A stretch of DNA of 64,000 bases, taken from NCBI RefSeq assembly GCF_019050325.1, contig NZ_VOMB01000021.1, forward strand, positions 124,001 to 188,000, written 5' to 3'. This document shows, piece after piece, positions 16,910-25,889 of the stretch. The translations under genes and the position numbers were made by a program. How positions within the stretch are numbered: position 1 is the first letter of the stretch; each line of letters opens with the position of its first letter. Below the pieces are notes generated by a model. The model saw only the letters and a list, made by a program, of their open reading frames with translations. It was not told where the DNA came from and did no database searches. This DNA comes from [Mycobacterium] fortunisiensis. Its GTDB lineage: Bacteria; Actinomycetota; Actinomycetes; Mycobacteriales; Mycobacteriaceae.

Positions 16910-18100
16910 ATGACTGCGCCGACCGCGCCAGCCGAACCCGATCTCTACTACGACCCCTACAGCGTCGACCTCAACATGAACCCCTACCCGGTCTTCGCCC
17001 GGATCAGGGAAGAAGCGCCGCTGTACTACAACGAACAGCACGACTTCTACGCGCTGAGCCGCTACGACGACGTCAACAAAGGCGTCATCGACCACGAGAC
17101 CTTCATCTCCGGACGCGGCGCGCTGCTCGAGATCATCAAATCCGGCATGGAAATTCCGCCCGGCACACTGATTTTCGAGGACCCGCCGATCCACAACATC
17201 CACCGCAACCTGCTGTCCCGGGTCTTCACCCCGCGCAAGGTGCTGGCCCTGGAACCTCAGATCCGCGAGTTCACCGCACGTTGCCTGGACCCGCTGGTGG
17301 GAGCCGAACGCTTCGACTTCGTCAACGATCTCGGCGAACAGATGCCGATGCGGGTGATCGGCATGCTGCTCGGCATCCCCGAGGACCGCCAGCGGGCCAT
17401 CACCGACCACGGCGAAGAGACCCTGCAGGGCCAGACGGTGGACGCGCTGGCCACCGGAGAGGTGTTCGCCGAGTTCATCGACTGGCGCACCCAGCATCCC
17501 TCCGACGACATCATGACCGACCTGCTCAACGCCGAGTTCGAAGACGAGACGGGCACGGTGCGCACCCTGCGCCGCGATGAGTTGCTGCTGTATTTGACCG
17601 TGATCGCCACCGCGGGCTCGGAGACCACCACCCGGCTGATCGGCTGGGCAGGCAAGACCCTCGCCGACTACCCCGATCAGCGACGCCAACTGGTCCAGAA
17701 CCCCGAACTCATCCCCCAGGCCATCGAAGAGATCCTGCGCTGGGAGCCGCCGGCACTGCAGATCGCCCGCTATGTCACCCGCGACGTCGAATACTACGGG
17801 CAGACCGTGCCGGAGGGCTCGGCGATGCTGATGCTGGTCGGCTCGGCGAACCGTGACCACCGGCGGTTCGCGCCCGACGGCGATGTCTTCGACATCCACC
17901 GGGAACAGAAGTCACACATGACTTTTGGTGCCGGCACCCACTTCTGCATGGGTAACGCACTGGCCCGGCTGGAAGGACGTATCGCGCTGGAGGAGATCCT
18001 CAAACGCTTCGGAGAGTGGGAGGTGGACTGGGACAACGCCAAGCCGTCCGAGACTGCCGCGGTGCGGGGCTGGGCCGCCATGCCCACATTCGTGTCCTGA
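16910..18100 (+). CDS. Cytochrome P450
   Basis: A 396-residue P450 with I-helix AGSETT (235-240), ExxR as E274-IL-R277, and haem motif FGAGTHFCMG with Cys346. GGAGG precedes ATG 16910. Unlike the other three P450s it has no ferredoxin beside it, so it must borrow one, perhaps the orphan ferredoxin at 1743. Its N-terminal third is similar to the P450 at 6345. Confidence 0.93.
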   Translation: MTAPTAPAEPDLYYDPYSVDLNMNPYPVFARIREEAPLYYNEQHDFYALSRYDDVNKGVIDHETFISGRGALLEIIKSGMEIPPGTLIFEDPPIHNIHRNLLSRVFTPRKVLALEPQIREFTARCLDPLVGAERFDFVNDLGEQMPMRVIGMLLGIPEDRQRAITDHGEETLQGQTVDALATGEVFAEFIDWRTQHPSDDIMTDLLNAEFEDETGTVRTLRRDELLLYLTVIATAGSETTTRLIGWAGKTLADYPDQRRQLVQNPELIPQAIEEILRWEPPALQIARYVTRDVEYYGQTVPEGSAMLMLVGSANRDHRRFAPDGDVFDIHREQKSHMTFGAGTHFCMGNALARLEGRIALEEILKRFGEWEVDWDNAKPSETAAVRGWAAMPTFVS

Positions 18101-18120
18101 CCCTGCTACGCCCCCTCCTA

Positions 18121-18183
18121 CGCCGAAACGGCATTCCAGCAGGCGCTTTCTCGCACTTACGCTGCTGGAATGCCGTTTCGGCG
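18121..18183. repeat. 22-bp inverted repeat hairpin (family A, copy 1)
   Basis: Arms at 18121-18142 and 18162-18183 are exact reverse complements over 22 bases, with a 19-base loop. The arms contain GAAACGGCATTCCAGCAG. It sits between convergent genes and could act as a bidirectional terminator. A diverged copy with a related loop lies at 42345, which makes this a dispersed repeat family rather than a chance hairpin. Confidence 0.85.
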
Positions 18184-18197
18184 GTTTGAGAGGGGGG

Positions 18198-18701
18198 TCA
18201 GCTGGCCGGGATCAGGTCGGCCGGCACCGAGCGGCTGACCATGGTGCCACAGCGGAATGCCTCGGTGTTTCCGACCACCTTGGCTTCGGGATCGTTGACC
18301 GCGGCCAGCGCGTGCGCCTTGAAAGCGCGTGCTGCCGCGGACAATTCGTGACGGACCGGATCCACGCTCAGATCTTCGGGACACTCGTCGCCCCACAGCG
18401 TCACCTCGGTGCGCCCTTGCTCCAGCGCGCCGAGAACGCCGCGCCGCACCCGCTCGTCGGTGTTGAACAGGTCGGCGGCCACGGCCACCGTCTGCGGATG
18501 CGGGCGGTCCTCCCAGGATTCCAACACCGACTCCAGCGCGATGGTCTCCACCCCGAGGATCTCCAGGGGCCGGACATCCTCGTCGGCGCCGATGAGCACC
18601 GTGACGTCCCACCCGGCCATCACCCGGTCGACCAGCCACCCGCCGGCGAACCGCACTGCGTCAACCACACAGGGGGCGACCACATCAAGCCGATACCGCA
18701 T
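18198..18701 (-). CDS. Hypothetical protein
   Basis: A 167-residue soluble protein starting MRYRLDVVAPCVVDAV. ATG 18701 is preceded on the minus strand by GGAGG, which decides it against the longer frame. I do not recognise a family. It contains DVTVLIGADEDVRPLEILG and several Asp/Glu-rich helices, and no membrane segment. It lies 14 bases after the TetR gene and is probably co-transcribed with it, so it may be the main target of that autoregulated promoter. Confidence 0.8.
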   Translation of the reverse strand: MRYRLDVVAPCVVDAVRFAGGWLVDRVMAGWDVTVLIGADEDVRPLEILGVETIALESVLESWEDRPHPQTVAVAADLFNTDERVRRGVLGALEQGRTEVTLWGDECPEDLSVDPVRHELSAAARAFKAHALAAVNDPEAKVVGNTEAFRCGTMVSRSVPADLIPAS

Positions 18702-18715
18702 GTCGTCCTCCAATC

Positions 18716-19369
18716 TCACTGGCCGGCCGCCCCGTTGCGGCCGCCCGGCTGCTCGATCTCCCGCCCCAGCATCTCCGCGTAGCTCTTGAACACGTCGGTC
18801 AGCGGGAGCGAGGGATCGAGTAGCCATGAGGTCTCCATTCCATTGATGAATGCCAGGATCTCCACGGCCTTGGTGGCCGCGTCGAAGTCGGTGCGGTAAC
18901 GGCCGGCGAGCTGCCCGCGGGTGATGATGTCGGTGACAATGTCACGCGCGGCTTGCTGCCGTTTCAGCAAACGATCGTGCAGTGGGGCGTCGGGCTGGAT
19001 GTTCTCCACCAGCAGCACGGTGAAGGTGCCGACGAGCTCGGGGGCCCGGACAAACCGATCGGCCACCCGCTTGATCTCGTCTGCCAGGTCTCCGGACCGG
19101 TCCGCATGGACGTCGTCGTCGTGATCACGAATGTCGAGCACCGCATTGAGCAAGTGCTCCTTGGACTCGAAGTGGTGCAGCAGCCCGGCCGAGGTGACGC
19201 CGGCTTCCTTGGCGATCTGCGCCAGCGAGGTGTTGCGCCAGCCGTTGCGCGCCAACAGCCGCTCGGCCACCGAAAGTATCCGCTGCCTGCGGTCTTCCCC
19301 TTTGGCCAGCAGCGTCGCATAGGGACGCGCGTCCTCGGACTGCCCCTGTGCCCCAGACACCGAAGTCAC
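18716..19369 (-). CDS. TetR-family transcriptional regulator
   Basis: A 217-residue TetR protein with helix-turn-helix at about residues 35-80 (ARNGWRNTSLAQIAKEAG then VTSAGLLHHFESKEHLL). A perfect 11-bp inverted repeat lies just upstream at 19384-19417, so it very likely represses itself and the hypothetical gene behind it. No enzyme gene is divergent from it; the flanking acyl-CoA dehydrogenase ends toward it. Confidence 0.9.
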   Translation of the reverse strand: MTSVSGAQGQSEDARPYATLLAKGEDRRQRILSVAERLLARNGWRNTSLAQIAKEAGVTSAGLLHHFESKEHLLNAVLDIRDHDDDVHADRSGDLADEIKRVADRFVRAPELVGTFTVLLVENIQPDAPLHDRLLKRQQAARDIVTDIITRGQLAGRYRTDFDAATKAVEILAFINGMETSWLLDPSLPLTDVFKSYAEMLGREIEQPGGRNGAAGQ

Positions 19370-19383
19370 CGAACTCCTTCGTC

Positions 19384-19417
19384 AAACCAACCTAGTGAAC
19401 ACACAGTAGGTTGGTTT
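19384..19417. promoter_or_regulatory. TetR operator, 11-bp perfect arms
   Basis: AAACCAACCTA and TAGGTTGGTTT are exact reverse complements with a 12-base spacer, 14 bases upstream of the TetR start. This is the longest exact operator-like palindrome in the window. Confidence 0.75.
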
Positions 19418-19486
19418 TGGGGTCTGTGACAAGAGTCTCAGCGAAAGAATTCCCCGACGGGGGTCACATAGCGACGTCGTGCCCGG

Positions 19487-20635
19487 TCACAGCCCCAACG
19501 ACTTGGCGATGATCACCTTCATCACCTCGCTGGTACCGGCGTAGATGCGGGCCACCCGGGCATCCGTGTACAGCCGGGCGATGGGGTACTCCATCATGTA
19601 GCCGTACCCGCCGAAGAGCTGCAGGCAACGATCGATGACCCGCGCCTGCATCTCCGTGCAGAACAGTTTCACCCGGGCCGCATCGGCCCCGGACAGCTCG
19701 CCGTCGACGTGCAGCGCCACCGCCCGGTCCAGCATCGCCTGCGCCGCCTCGACCTCGGTCGAGCACGCCGCGAGTTCGAACTTGGTGTTCTGGAACGAGG
19801 CCACCGGCTGCCCGAACGCCTTGCGGTCCTTCGTGTAGCCGATCGCCGCGGCGATCGCCGAGCGAGCCTGGGCCACCGAACCCACCGCCACGGTCAGCCG
19901 CTCCTGGGCCAGATTGTGGCCCAGGTAGCTGAAGGCCTCGCCCTCCTCACCCAGCACGTTGGCCACCGGCACCCGCACATCGGTGAACGAGAGTTCCGCG
20001 GTGTCCTGCACCTTGCAGCCCATCTTCTCCAGTTCGCGGCCCCGCTCGAAGCCGGCCATGCCGTCCTCGACGACCAGCAGAGTCAGCCCCTTGCGCCGGT
20101 TGTCCGGGTCGGTGGAGGTGCGCGCCACCACGACCACCAGATCGGCCTGGATACCACCGGTGATGAACGTCTTGGCACCGTTCAGCACATACTCGTCACC
20201 GTCGCGGACCGCCGTGGTACGCATTCCGGCCAGATCCGAACCGGTGCCGGGCTCCGTCATCGCGACGGCGGTCAGCAGCGTGCCCGCCGCCAGCCCCGGG
20301 AACCAGCGCTGCCGCTGTTCTTCGTTCGCGTAGTGCAGGAAGTACGGCAGGATCACCTCGAGCTGGGTACGCACGGTCGACAGCGTCACCAGCGCCCGGG
20401 CCGCTTCCTCCTGCAGCACCACGTTGTACCGGTAGTCGTCGATACCGGCGCCGCCGTATTCCTCGGGGATCGCCATGCCGAGCATGCCGAGTTCACCCAT
20501 CTGCTTGAAGACGTCGCGGGGCATCCGGCCGCCCTTTTCCCACTCGGGATAGGCCGGGACAACTTCCTTCTCGATGAAATCCCGTGCCAGGGCCCGGAAT
20601 GCTTCGTGGTCCTCGGTGAACAGATTGCGTTGCAC
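19487..20635 (-). CDS. Acyl-CoA dehydrogenase (isovaleryl/long-chain type)
   Basis: A 382-residue FAD dehydrogenase with TEPGTGSDLAGM and LFGGYGYMMEYP. The medium-chain catalytic-Glu site (IYEGT) reads IYAGTSEV. Instead a Glu sits in LAQERL, the site used by isovaleryl- and long-chain enzymes, so activity is expected. The start is GTG 20635. It is the last gene of the seven-gene minus operon that starts at 27185. Confidence 0.92.
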   Translation of the reverse strand: MQRNLFTEDHEAFRALARDFIEKEVVPAYPEWEKGGRMPRDVFKQMGELGMLGMAIPEEYGGAGIDDYRYNVVLQEEAARALVTLSTVRTQLEVILPYFLHYANEEQRQRWFPGLAAGTLLTAVAMTEPGTGSDLAGMRTTAVRDGDEYVLNGAKTFITGGIQADLVVVVARTSTDPDNRRKGLTLLVVEDGMAGFERGRELEKMGCKVQDTAELSFTDVRVPVANVLGEEGEAFSYLGHNLAQERLTVAVGSVAQARSAIAAAIGYTKDRKAFGQPVASFQNTKFELAACSTEVEAAQAMLDRAVALHVDGELSGADAARVKLFCTEMQARVIDRCLQLFGGYGYMMEYPIARLYTDARVARIYAGTSEVMKVIIAKSLGL

Positions 20636-20650
20636 TACTTCTCCCTAGCG

Positions 20651-21808
20651 TCAGTCGATGAGCTCGACCAGCGTGGCGTTGGCGGTACCGCCGCCCTCAC
20701 ACATGGTCTGCAGGCCGTAACGAATTCCGTTGTCGCGCATATGGTTGATCATCCGGGTCATCAACACCGCACCCGACGCACCGAGTGGGTGGCCCAGCGC
20801 GATGGCCCCGCCGAGCGGATTCATCTTGGCCTCGTCGGCACCGGTCTCGGCCAGCCAGGCCAGCGGCACCGGAGCGAACGCCTCGTTGACCTCGAACACA
20901 CCGACCTCGTCGAGCCCGACGCCGGCCTTGTGCAGCACCTTCTCGGTGGCCGGGATCGGGCCGGTCAGCATCAGCACCGGATCGGCACCGGTCACCGCGC
21001 CGGCCCGGTACCGAACGATCGGCGAAAGACCCAGTGCCAGCGCACTTTCAGCCGTCATCACCAGCAGCGCCGCAGCGCCGTCGGAGATCTGCGACGAATT
21101 GCCGGCATGGATCACACCGTCCTCGGCGAAGGCCGGCTTGAGACCGGCCAGCTTCTCCACCGTGCTCCCCCGGCGCACCCCTTCGTCGGCCACCACCGGA
21201 TCGACCTGATCGGCCGGGTCGGGAAAGACCGTGATCATCTGGTTCTCGAACGCACCGCGGTCCTGGGCGGCGGCGGCCCGTTCGTGCGAGGCCACCGAGT
21301 ACTCGTCCAGCCGGGTGCGGTCGAAACCCCACTTCTTAGCGATCATCTCGGCGGAGATGCCCTGGTTGAACGAGAAATCCTGGTACCGCGCGAACACTTT
21401 CGGCCCATAGGGCTGACCGGTGGCCCGGGCCGCCCCCAGCGGCACCTTGCTCATCACCTCGACCCCGCCTGCGACGACGACGTCCTGCTGGCCCGACATC
21501 ACGGCTTGTACCGCGAAATCAAGCGCCTGCTGGCTGGATCCGCAGGCGCGGTTGACCGTGGTGCCCGGGATGTGTTCGGGCCAACCCGCGGCCAGCACCG
21601 AATACCGGCCGATATTGCTGGACTGATCGCCGACCTGCGAGACGCAGCCCCACACCACGTCGTCGACGATGTCGGGGCTGATCCCCGCGCGCTCGACCAG
21701 TGCGTTGAGCACCAGTGCGGACAGGTCGGCGGCGTGGAATCCGGACAGGCCGCCGTTGCGCTTGCCGACCGGGGTGCGGACGGCCTCGACGATGACGGTT
21801 TCACGCAT
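20651..21808 (-). CDS. Acetyl-CoA acetyltransferase (thiolase)
   Basis: A 385-residue thiolase with all three catalytic elements: Cys89 in NRACGSSQ, His in GHPLGASG and the second Cys in MCEGGGTANA. It should carry out the CoA-dependent cleavage that ends a beta-oxidation round. ATG 21808 shares one base with the stop of the crotonase gene. The open frame continues about 290 bases upstream but that part is shadow of the crotonase gene. Confidence 0.93.
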   Translation of the reverse strand: MRETVIVEAVRTPVGKRNGGLSGFHAADLSALVLNALVERAGISPDIVDDVVWGCVSQVGDQSSNIGRYSVLAAGWPEHIPGTTVNRACGSSQQALDFAVQAVMSGQQDVVVAGGVEVMSKVPLGAARATGQPYGPKVFARYQDFSFNQGISAEMIAKKWGFDRTRLDEYSVASHERAAAAQDRGAFENQMITVFPDPADQVDPVVADEGVRRGSTVEKLAGLKPAFAEDGVIHAGNSSQISDGAAALLVMTAESALALGLSPIVRYRAGAVTGADPVLMLTGPIPATEKVLHKAGVGLDEVGVFEVNEAFAPVPLAWLAETGADEAKMNPLGGAIALGHPLGASGAVLMTRMINHMRDNGIRYGLQTMCEGGGTANATLVELID

Positions 21809-22623
21809 CAGCTCTGCTCCTTGCTCGCATGGTTGTCCCCCGTAGCTGCCGGCACCGCCCAGGTTCCGGTGAAGGACGGCTCGCGTTTGGCGGCGAACGC
21901 CGCATACGCCTCCCCCGAATCCGCCGTGGCGAAATTGCCCGGCTGAGCCCGGGCCTCGTTGCTCAGCGCCTGCTCGAACGTGGCGGTGGCACCGTCGTTG
22001 AGCAGCGCCTTGCTCTGCGCCAGCGCGAAAGGCGGTCCGGCGGCCAGCCGTGCGGCCAGCGCGTCCACGAAGCCGTCGATCTCCTCGGCGGGCTGGATCC
22101 ACGTCACCAGGCCCAGCGCGTGCGCTTCTTCGGCCGAGACCATGTCGGCCAGCAGCACCAGCCGCTTGGCTTGCTGCAGCCCAACAAGTTTCGGCAGCAG
22201 CCAGGACCCACCGAGGTCGACCGACAGACCGCGTTTGGCGAAGATCTGGCAGAACCTCGACTCCGGGGTGGCGACCACCAGGTCGCAGCCCAGCGCCAGG
22301 TTCCAGCCCGCACCGACAGCCACGCCGGTCACCTTGGCGATGGTCGGCACCGAGAGGTTGTGCAGGGCCAGAGCCACATCGGTGAGACGCTGCAGCTTGC
22401 GCCGCGGGTGGACCTGCTCGCCGGTACCGATGTCGGCGCCGGAACAGAATGCGTCCCCGGCCCCGGTCAGCACGACGGCGCGGACGTCGTCGGCCGTGTC
22501 GGCGGCCCGCAGGGCGGCGGCCAGCTCATGCCACAGCTGCACGTCGATCGCATTCTTGCGGTGTGGACGGTTCAGGGTGAGGGTGCGCACTCCGTCGCGG
22601 TCCTCGGTCAGCAGGACGCTCAT
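21808..22623 (-). CDS. Enoyl-CoA hydratase/isomerase family protein
   Basis: A 271-residue crotonase-fold protein with oxyanion segment FCSGADIG and GAGWNLALGCD. The two catalytic Glu positions of classical hydratases (144 and 164 of the rat enzyme) are Asn (in GWNLA) and Arg/Lys (in FAKRGL). An Asp is kept in SVDLGG, as in PaaG-type isomerases. It may therefore act as an isomerase or hydrolase rather than a hydratase (inference). It overlaps the CoA transferase stop by four bases. Confidence 0.88.
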   Translation of the reverse strand: MSVLLTEDRDGVRTLTLNRPHRKNAIDVQLWHELAAALRAADTADDVRAVVLTGAGDAFCSGADIGTGEQVHPRRKLQRLTDVALALHNLSVPTIAKVTGVAVGAGWNLALGCDLVVATPESRFCQIFAKRGLSVDLGGSWLLPKLVGLQQAKRLVLLADMVSAEEAHALGLVTWIQPAEEIDGFVDALAARLAAGPPFALAQSKALLNDGATATFEQALSNEARAQPGNFATADSGEAYAAFAAKREPSFTGTWAVPAATGDNHASKEQS

Positions 22624-23837
22624 GAGTATTCCGGCCCGATCGCACCGTCGGCCCGCAGCTGCGCCAATTCAGCTGCGCTGTAACCGAGTTCACCCAGAAC
22701 ACCGTCGGTGTGCTGGCCGAGACCCGGCACCGCGCCCATCCCCAGTTCCATGCCGCTGATCACCGGCGGTGGCAACAGGGCCGAGATCTCGCCGCTCGGC
22801 GTGGGCACCTGACGCCAGCGATCGCGGGCTTTCAGGTGCGGGTGCGCGATGACCTCGCTGGGCAGGTTGTAGCGCGAGTTGCCGATCCCGGCCTCGTCGG
22901 CGGTCAGCTGAATATGGTCGAGATCATGCTGGGCGCACCAGGATTCGATGGCCTTGTTCAGCTCGTCGCGGTGCGCGCAGCGGTCGGAGTTGGTGGCGAA
23001 CCGGGGGTCGTCGGCCAAATCCGGACGTTCGATGATCTCGCGGGCCAACCGCTGCCATTCGCGGTCGTTGGTGGTACCGAGCACCACGGTCTGCCCGTCG
23101 CGGGTGTCGAACGCCCCATACGGTGCGACCGCCGGCGAGCTCATGCCCAGCGGGATCTGGTCGATCCCGGAATGCTGGGTGTAGGTCAGCTGGTAGCCCA
23201 TGATGTCGGTCATGGTGTCGAACAGGCTGACCGCCACGGCCGGCGCGACACCGGCGTCGCCGTTGCGGGCCCGGCCCAGCAGCAACGCCATGATGGACAG
23301 CGCCGAGTACAGACCGGTGGTGATATCGGCTACCGCCGCACCGGGTTTGGCCGGCATCCCGGCGAAACCCGTCGCGGCGCACGACCCCGACTCGGCCTGC
23401 ACCAGCAGGTCGTAGGCTCGCTTCGCCGACAACGGGCCGCCCGGCCCGTACCCGTCGATCTCGAGCGGGATGACCTGCGGGTGGCGCACTTTGAGATCGT
23501 CGGGCCCGAGCCCCAGTCGCGCGGTGGCGCCGGGCGCCAGGTTCGACACGAAGGCGTCGGCACCGTCGAGCAACCGGTGCAGTACCGTCATCCCTTCGGC
23601 CGACTTCAGGTTGAGGGTGACCGATTCCTTGCCGCGGTTGGCCCAGACGAAATGGGCGGCCATCCCGTTGACCACCGTGTCGTAGTCGCGGGCGAAGTCA
23701 CCCCCCTTGGGATTCTCGATCTTGATCACCCGGGCCCCGAAGTCGGCCAGCACCCGGGTGCACATCGGTGCGGACACCGCCTGCTCCATCGCGATGACGG
23801 TGATCCCGGCCAGGGGCAGGGCGGAACGGTCCGTCAT
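22620..23837 (-). CDS. CaiB/BaiF family III CoA transferase
   Basis: A 405-residue CoA transferase. PLAGITVIAMEQAVSAP opens the family fold and the expected catalytic Asp is in KRAYDLLVQAESG. It moves CoA between acyl chains, activating an acid without ATP. The start is ATG 23837; GTG 23864, only 4 bases after the SDR stop, is an alternative. The stop overlaps the crotonase start by four bases. Confidence 0.9.
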   Translation of the reverse strand: MTDRSALPLAGITVIAMEQAVSAPMCTRVLADFGARVIKIENPKGGDFARDYDTVVNGMAAHFVWANRGKESVTLNLKSAEGMTVLHRLLDGADAFVSNLAPGATARLGLGPDDLKVRHPQVIPLEIDGYGPGGPLSAKRAYDLLVQAESGSCAATGFAGMPAKPGAAVADITTGLYSALSIMALLLGRARNGDAGVAPAVAVSLFDTMTDIMGYQLTYTQHSGIDQIPLGMSSPAVAPYGAFDTRDGQTVVLGTTNDREWQRLAREIIERPDLADDPRFATNSDRCAHRDELNKAIESWCAQHDLDHIQLTADEAGIGNSRYNLPSEVIAHPHLKARDRWRQVPTPSGEISALLPPPVISGMELGMGAVPGLGQHTDGVLGELGYSAAELAQLRADGAIGPEYS

Positions 23838-23868
23838 CGGTGGTTCGCTCGTCAACTCGCTCACGAAG

Positions 23869-24627
23869 TCACATAACCATGCCGCCATCGACCGGCAGTA
23901 CCTGGCCGGTGATGTACGACGCGGCGTCCGAGGCCATGAACACGAACGCACCGGCCACCTCGTCGGCCTCGGCCCAGCGCTTGAGCGGGATGCGGTTCAT
24001 CATGTTGGCGGCGAACTTCTCGTTGGTGCGGATGGTCTCCGTCATCGGCGTGGCCGCCAGCGGGGCCAGGGCGTTGACCATGATGTTCTTTCCGGCGAGC
24101 TCCCGTGCCAGCGACTTGGTGATACCGATCAGGCCGGCCTTGGCCGCCGAGTAGTTCACCTGGCCCAGGGTGCCGGTGATCCCCGCCGACGAGGTCACGT
24201 TGATGATGCGACCGGTGCCGTCGGTCGGCATGTGCGGCAGCGCGGACTGGGTGACGTGGAAGGTGCCCATCACGTGGATGTCGAACGTGAGCCGGAACGT
24301 CTCGTCGGTCAGCTTCGGAAACATCGCCGGCGAGGTGACACCGGCGTTGTTGACCAGGATGTGCAGGTGACCTGAGCCGAGTGCGGCCGCCTGCGCCGTG
24401 GCGGCCACCGCGGCGTCGCGGTCACTGACGTCCAGCGCGGCACTGTCGGCTTTCCCGCCCGCAGCGTTGATCCGCTCGGCCACCGCAGCCGCGGCATCAC
24501 CGCTGATGTCGGTGACGAGCACAGCCGCCCCGGCCGCGGCCAACGCCTCGGACACCGCCGCACCGATACCGGCGCCGGCCCCGGTCACCAGCGCCGAACG
24601 TCCGGTCAGGTCGAAATAGGTCTTCAT
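23869..24627 (-). CDS. Short-chain dehydrogenase/reductase
   Basis: A 252-residue SDR with TGAGAGIG cofactor loop, NNAG, catalytic Ser in TSSAG and YSAAK. The C-terminus YITGQVLPVDGG is typical. In this beta-oxidation-like operon it is a good candidate for 3-hydroxyacyl-CoA dehydrogenase. It starts 16 bases after the acyl-CoA dehydrogenase stop. Confidence 0.92.
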   Translation of the reverse strand: MKTYFDLTGRSALVTGAGAGIGAAVSEALAAAGAAVLVTDISGDAAAAVAERINAAGGKADSAALDVSDRDAAVAATAQAAALGSGHLHILVNNAGVTSPAMFPKLTDETFRLTFDIHVMGTFHVTQSALPHMPTDGTGRIINVTSSAGITGTLGQVNYSAAKAGLIGITKSLARELAGKNIMVNALAPLAATPMTETIRTNEKFAANMMNRIPLKRWAEADEVAGAFVFMASDAASYITGQVLPVDGGMVM

Positions 24628-24643
24628 GGATTCCGAAATCTCC

Positions 24644-25846
24644 TCAGTAACTCTTGGGCAGGCCGAGCACGTTGGCGCTCAGGAAGTTCAGGATCATCTC
24701 CTGGCTCACCGGGGCGATCTTCATCAGCCGGGATTCCCGGAAGAACCGGGAGATGTTGTATTCCTCGGAGTAGCCCATCCCACCGTGGGTCTGCAGGGCA
24801 CGGTCCGCGGCGCCGAACCCGGCATCCGCGCACAGGTATTTGGCCATGTTGGCCTCCCGCCCGCACGGCTTGCCGTTGTCGTACAGCCAGGTGGCCTTGC
24901 GCAGGATCAGCTCGGCCGCATCGAGCCGGGCCAGCGAGTCGGCCAGCGGGAACGCGATGCCCTGGTTCATCCCGATCGGCCGGTCGAACACCACCCGCTC
25001 GTTGGCGTACTTGACCGCGCGGTCCAGCGCCACCCGGCCGATGCCCAGGGCCTCGGCGGCGATCAGCATCCGTTCCGGGTTGAGGCCGTGCAGGATGTAC
25101 TTGAAGCCCTTGCCCTCCTCGCCGATCAGATGCTCGGCCGGCACCCGCAGATCGTCGATGAACAACTCGTTGGAGCTCACCGCATTCCGGCCCATCTTGT
25201 TGATGGGACGGATCTCGACGTGATCCCGGTCGAGGTCGGTCAGGAACAACGACAGCCCGTCGGTCGGCCTGCCCCCACGCTTCTCGACATCCTCACGGGA
25301 CTCGGTACGCGTGAGCAGCAAGATCTTCTCGGACTCAAGGGCTTTGGAGATCCAGACCTTGCGGCCGTTGACGATGTAATGATCGCCGGAGCTGTCCCGA
25401 CTCTTCTTCGCGAAGGTGGTGATCCGTGAAGTGTCCAGGCCGGCACCGGGTTCGGTGACACCGAAACACACGTGCAGGTCGCCGTTGACAATGCGCGGCA
25501 GCGTCGCCTTCTTCATCTCGTCGGAGCCGAACACCACCACCGGCTGCATGCCGAAGATCGACATGTGGATCGCGCTGGCGGCGTTCATCGCCCCGCCGGA
25601 CCGCGCCACCTCCTCGGCCAGGATGGTGGCCTCGGTGATTCCCAGTCCGTGACCGCCATACTCCTCGGGGATGGTCATCCCGAGCCAGCCGCCCCCGGCG
25701 ATGGCGTCGTAGAACTCCTGCGGGAACTCGTGGGCCTGATCCTTGGTCATCCAATAGTGGTCGTCGAACCTGGAGGCCAGCTCCGCAACGGATTTGCGGA
25801 TCAGCTGCTGGTCCTCGGTCAGTTCGAAGTTCATACCGCCCGACAC
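24644..25846 (-). CDS. Acyl-CoA dehydrogenase
   Basis: A 400-residue FAD acyl-CoA dehydrogenase (MNFELTEDQQLIRKSV near the start, GVTEPGAGLDTSR, THGGMGYSEEYN). A Glu in LNPERML is placed as in isovaleryl-type enzymes; the medium-chain Glu site reads KIAPVS. GTG 25846 has AGGAG nine bases before it and is preferred; ATG 25834 is the alternative. It is second in the operon, after the amidohydrolase. Confidence 0.9.
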   Translation of the reverse strand: MSGGMNFELTEDQQLIRKSVAELASRFDDHYWMTKDQAHEFPQEFYDAIAGGGWLGMTIPEEYGGHGLGITEATILAEEVARSGGAMNAASAIHMSIFGMQPVVVFGSDEMKKATLPRIVNGDLHVCFGVTEPGAGLDTSRITTFAKKSRDSSGDHYIVNGRKVWISKALESEKILLLTRTESREDVEKRGGRPTDGLSLFLTDLDRDHVEIRPINKMGRNAVSSNELFIDDLRVPAEHLIGEEGKGFKYILHGLNPERMLIAAEALGIGRVALDRAVKYANERVVFDRPIGMNQGIAFPLADSLARLDAAELILRKATWLYDNGKPCGREANMAKYLCADAGFGAADRALQTHGGMGYSEEYNISRFFRESRLMKIAPVSQEMILNFLSANVLGLPKSY

Positions 25847-25889
25847 TCGTGTGTTCTCCTCAACTGTTCTGGGCCATGCTTCGTGCGTT

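Noticed and set aside
19709..21946. A 745-codon open frame on the plus strand.
   Set aside because: It runs antisense through the acyl-CoA dehydrogenase and thiolase genes, is rich in His/Arg/Gly from GC-biased third positions, and has no motif or ribosome site.
22710..23876. A 388-codon plus-strand frame opposite the CoA transferase.
   Set aside because: Antisense shadow; no start context and low-complexity composition.
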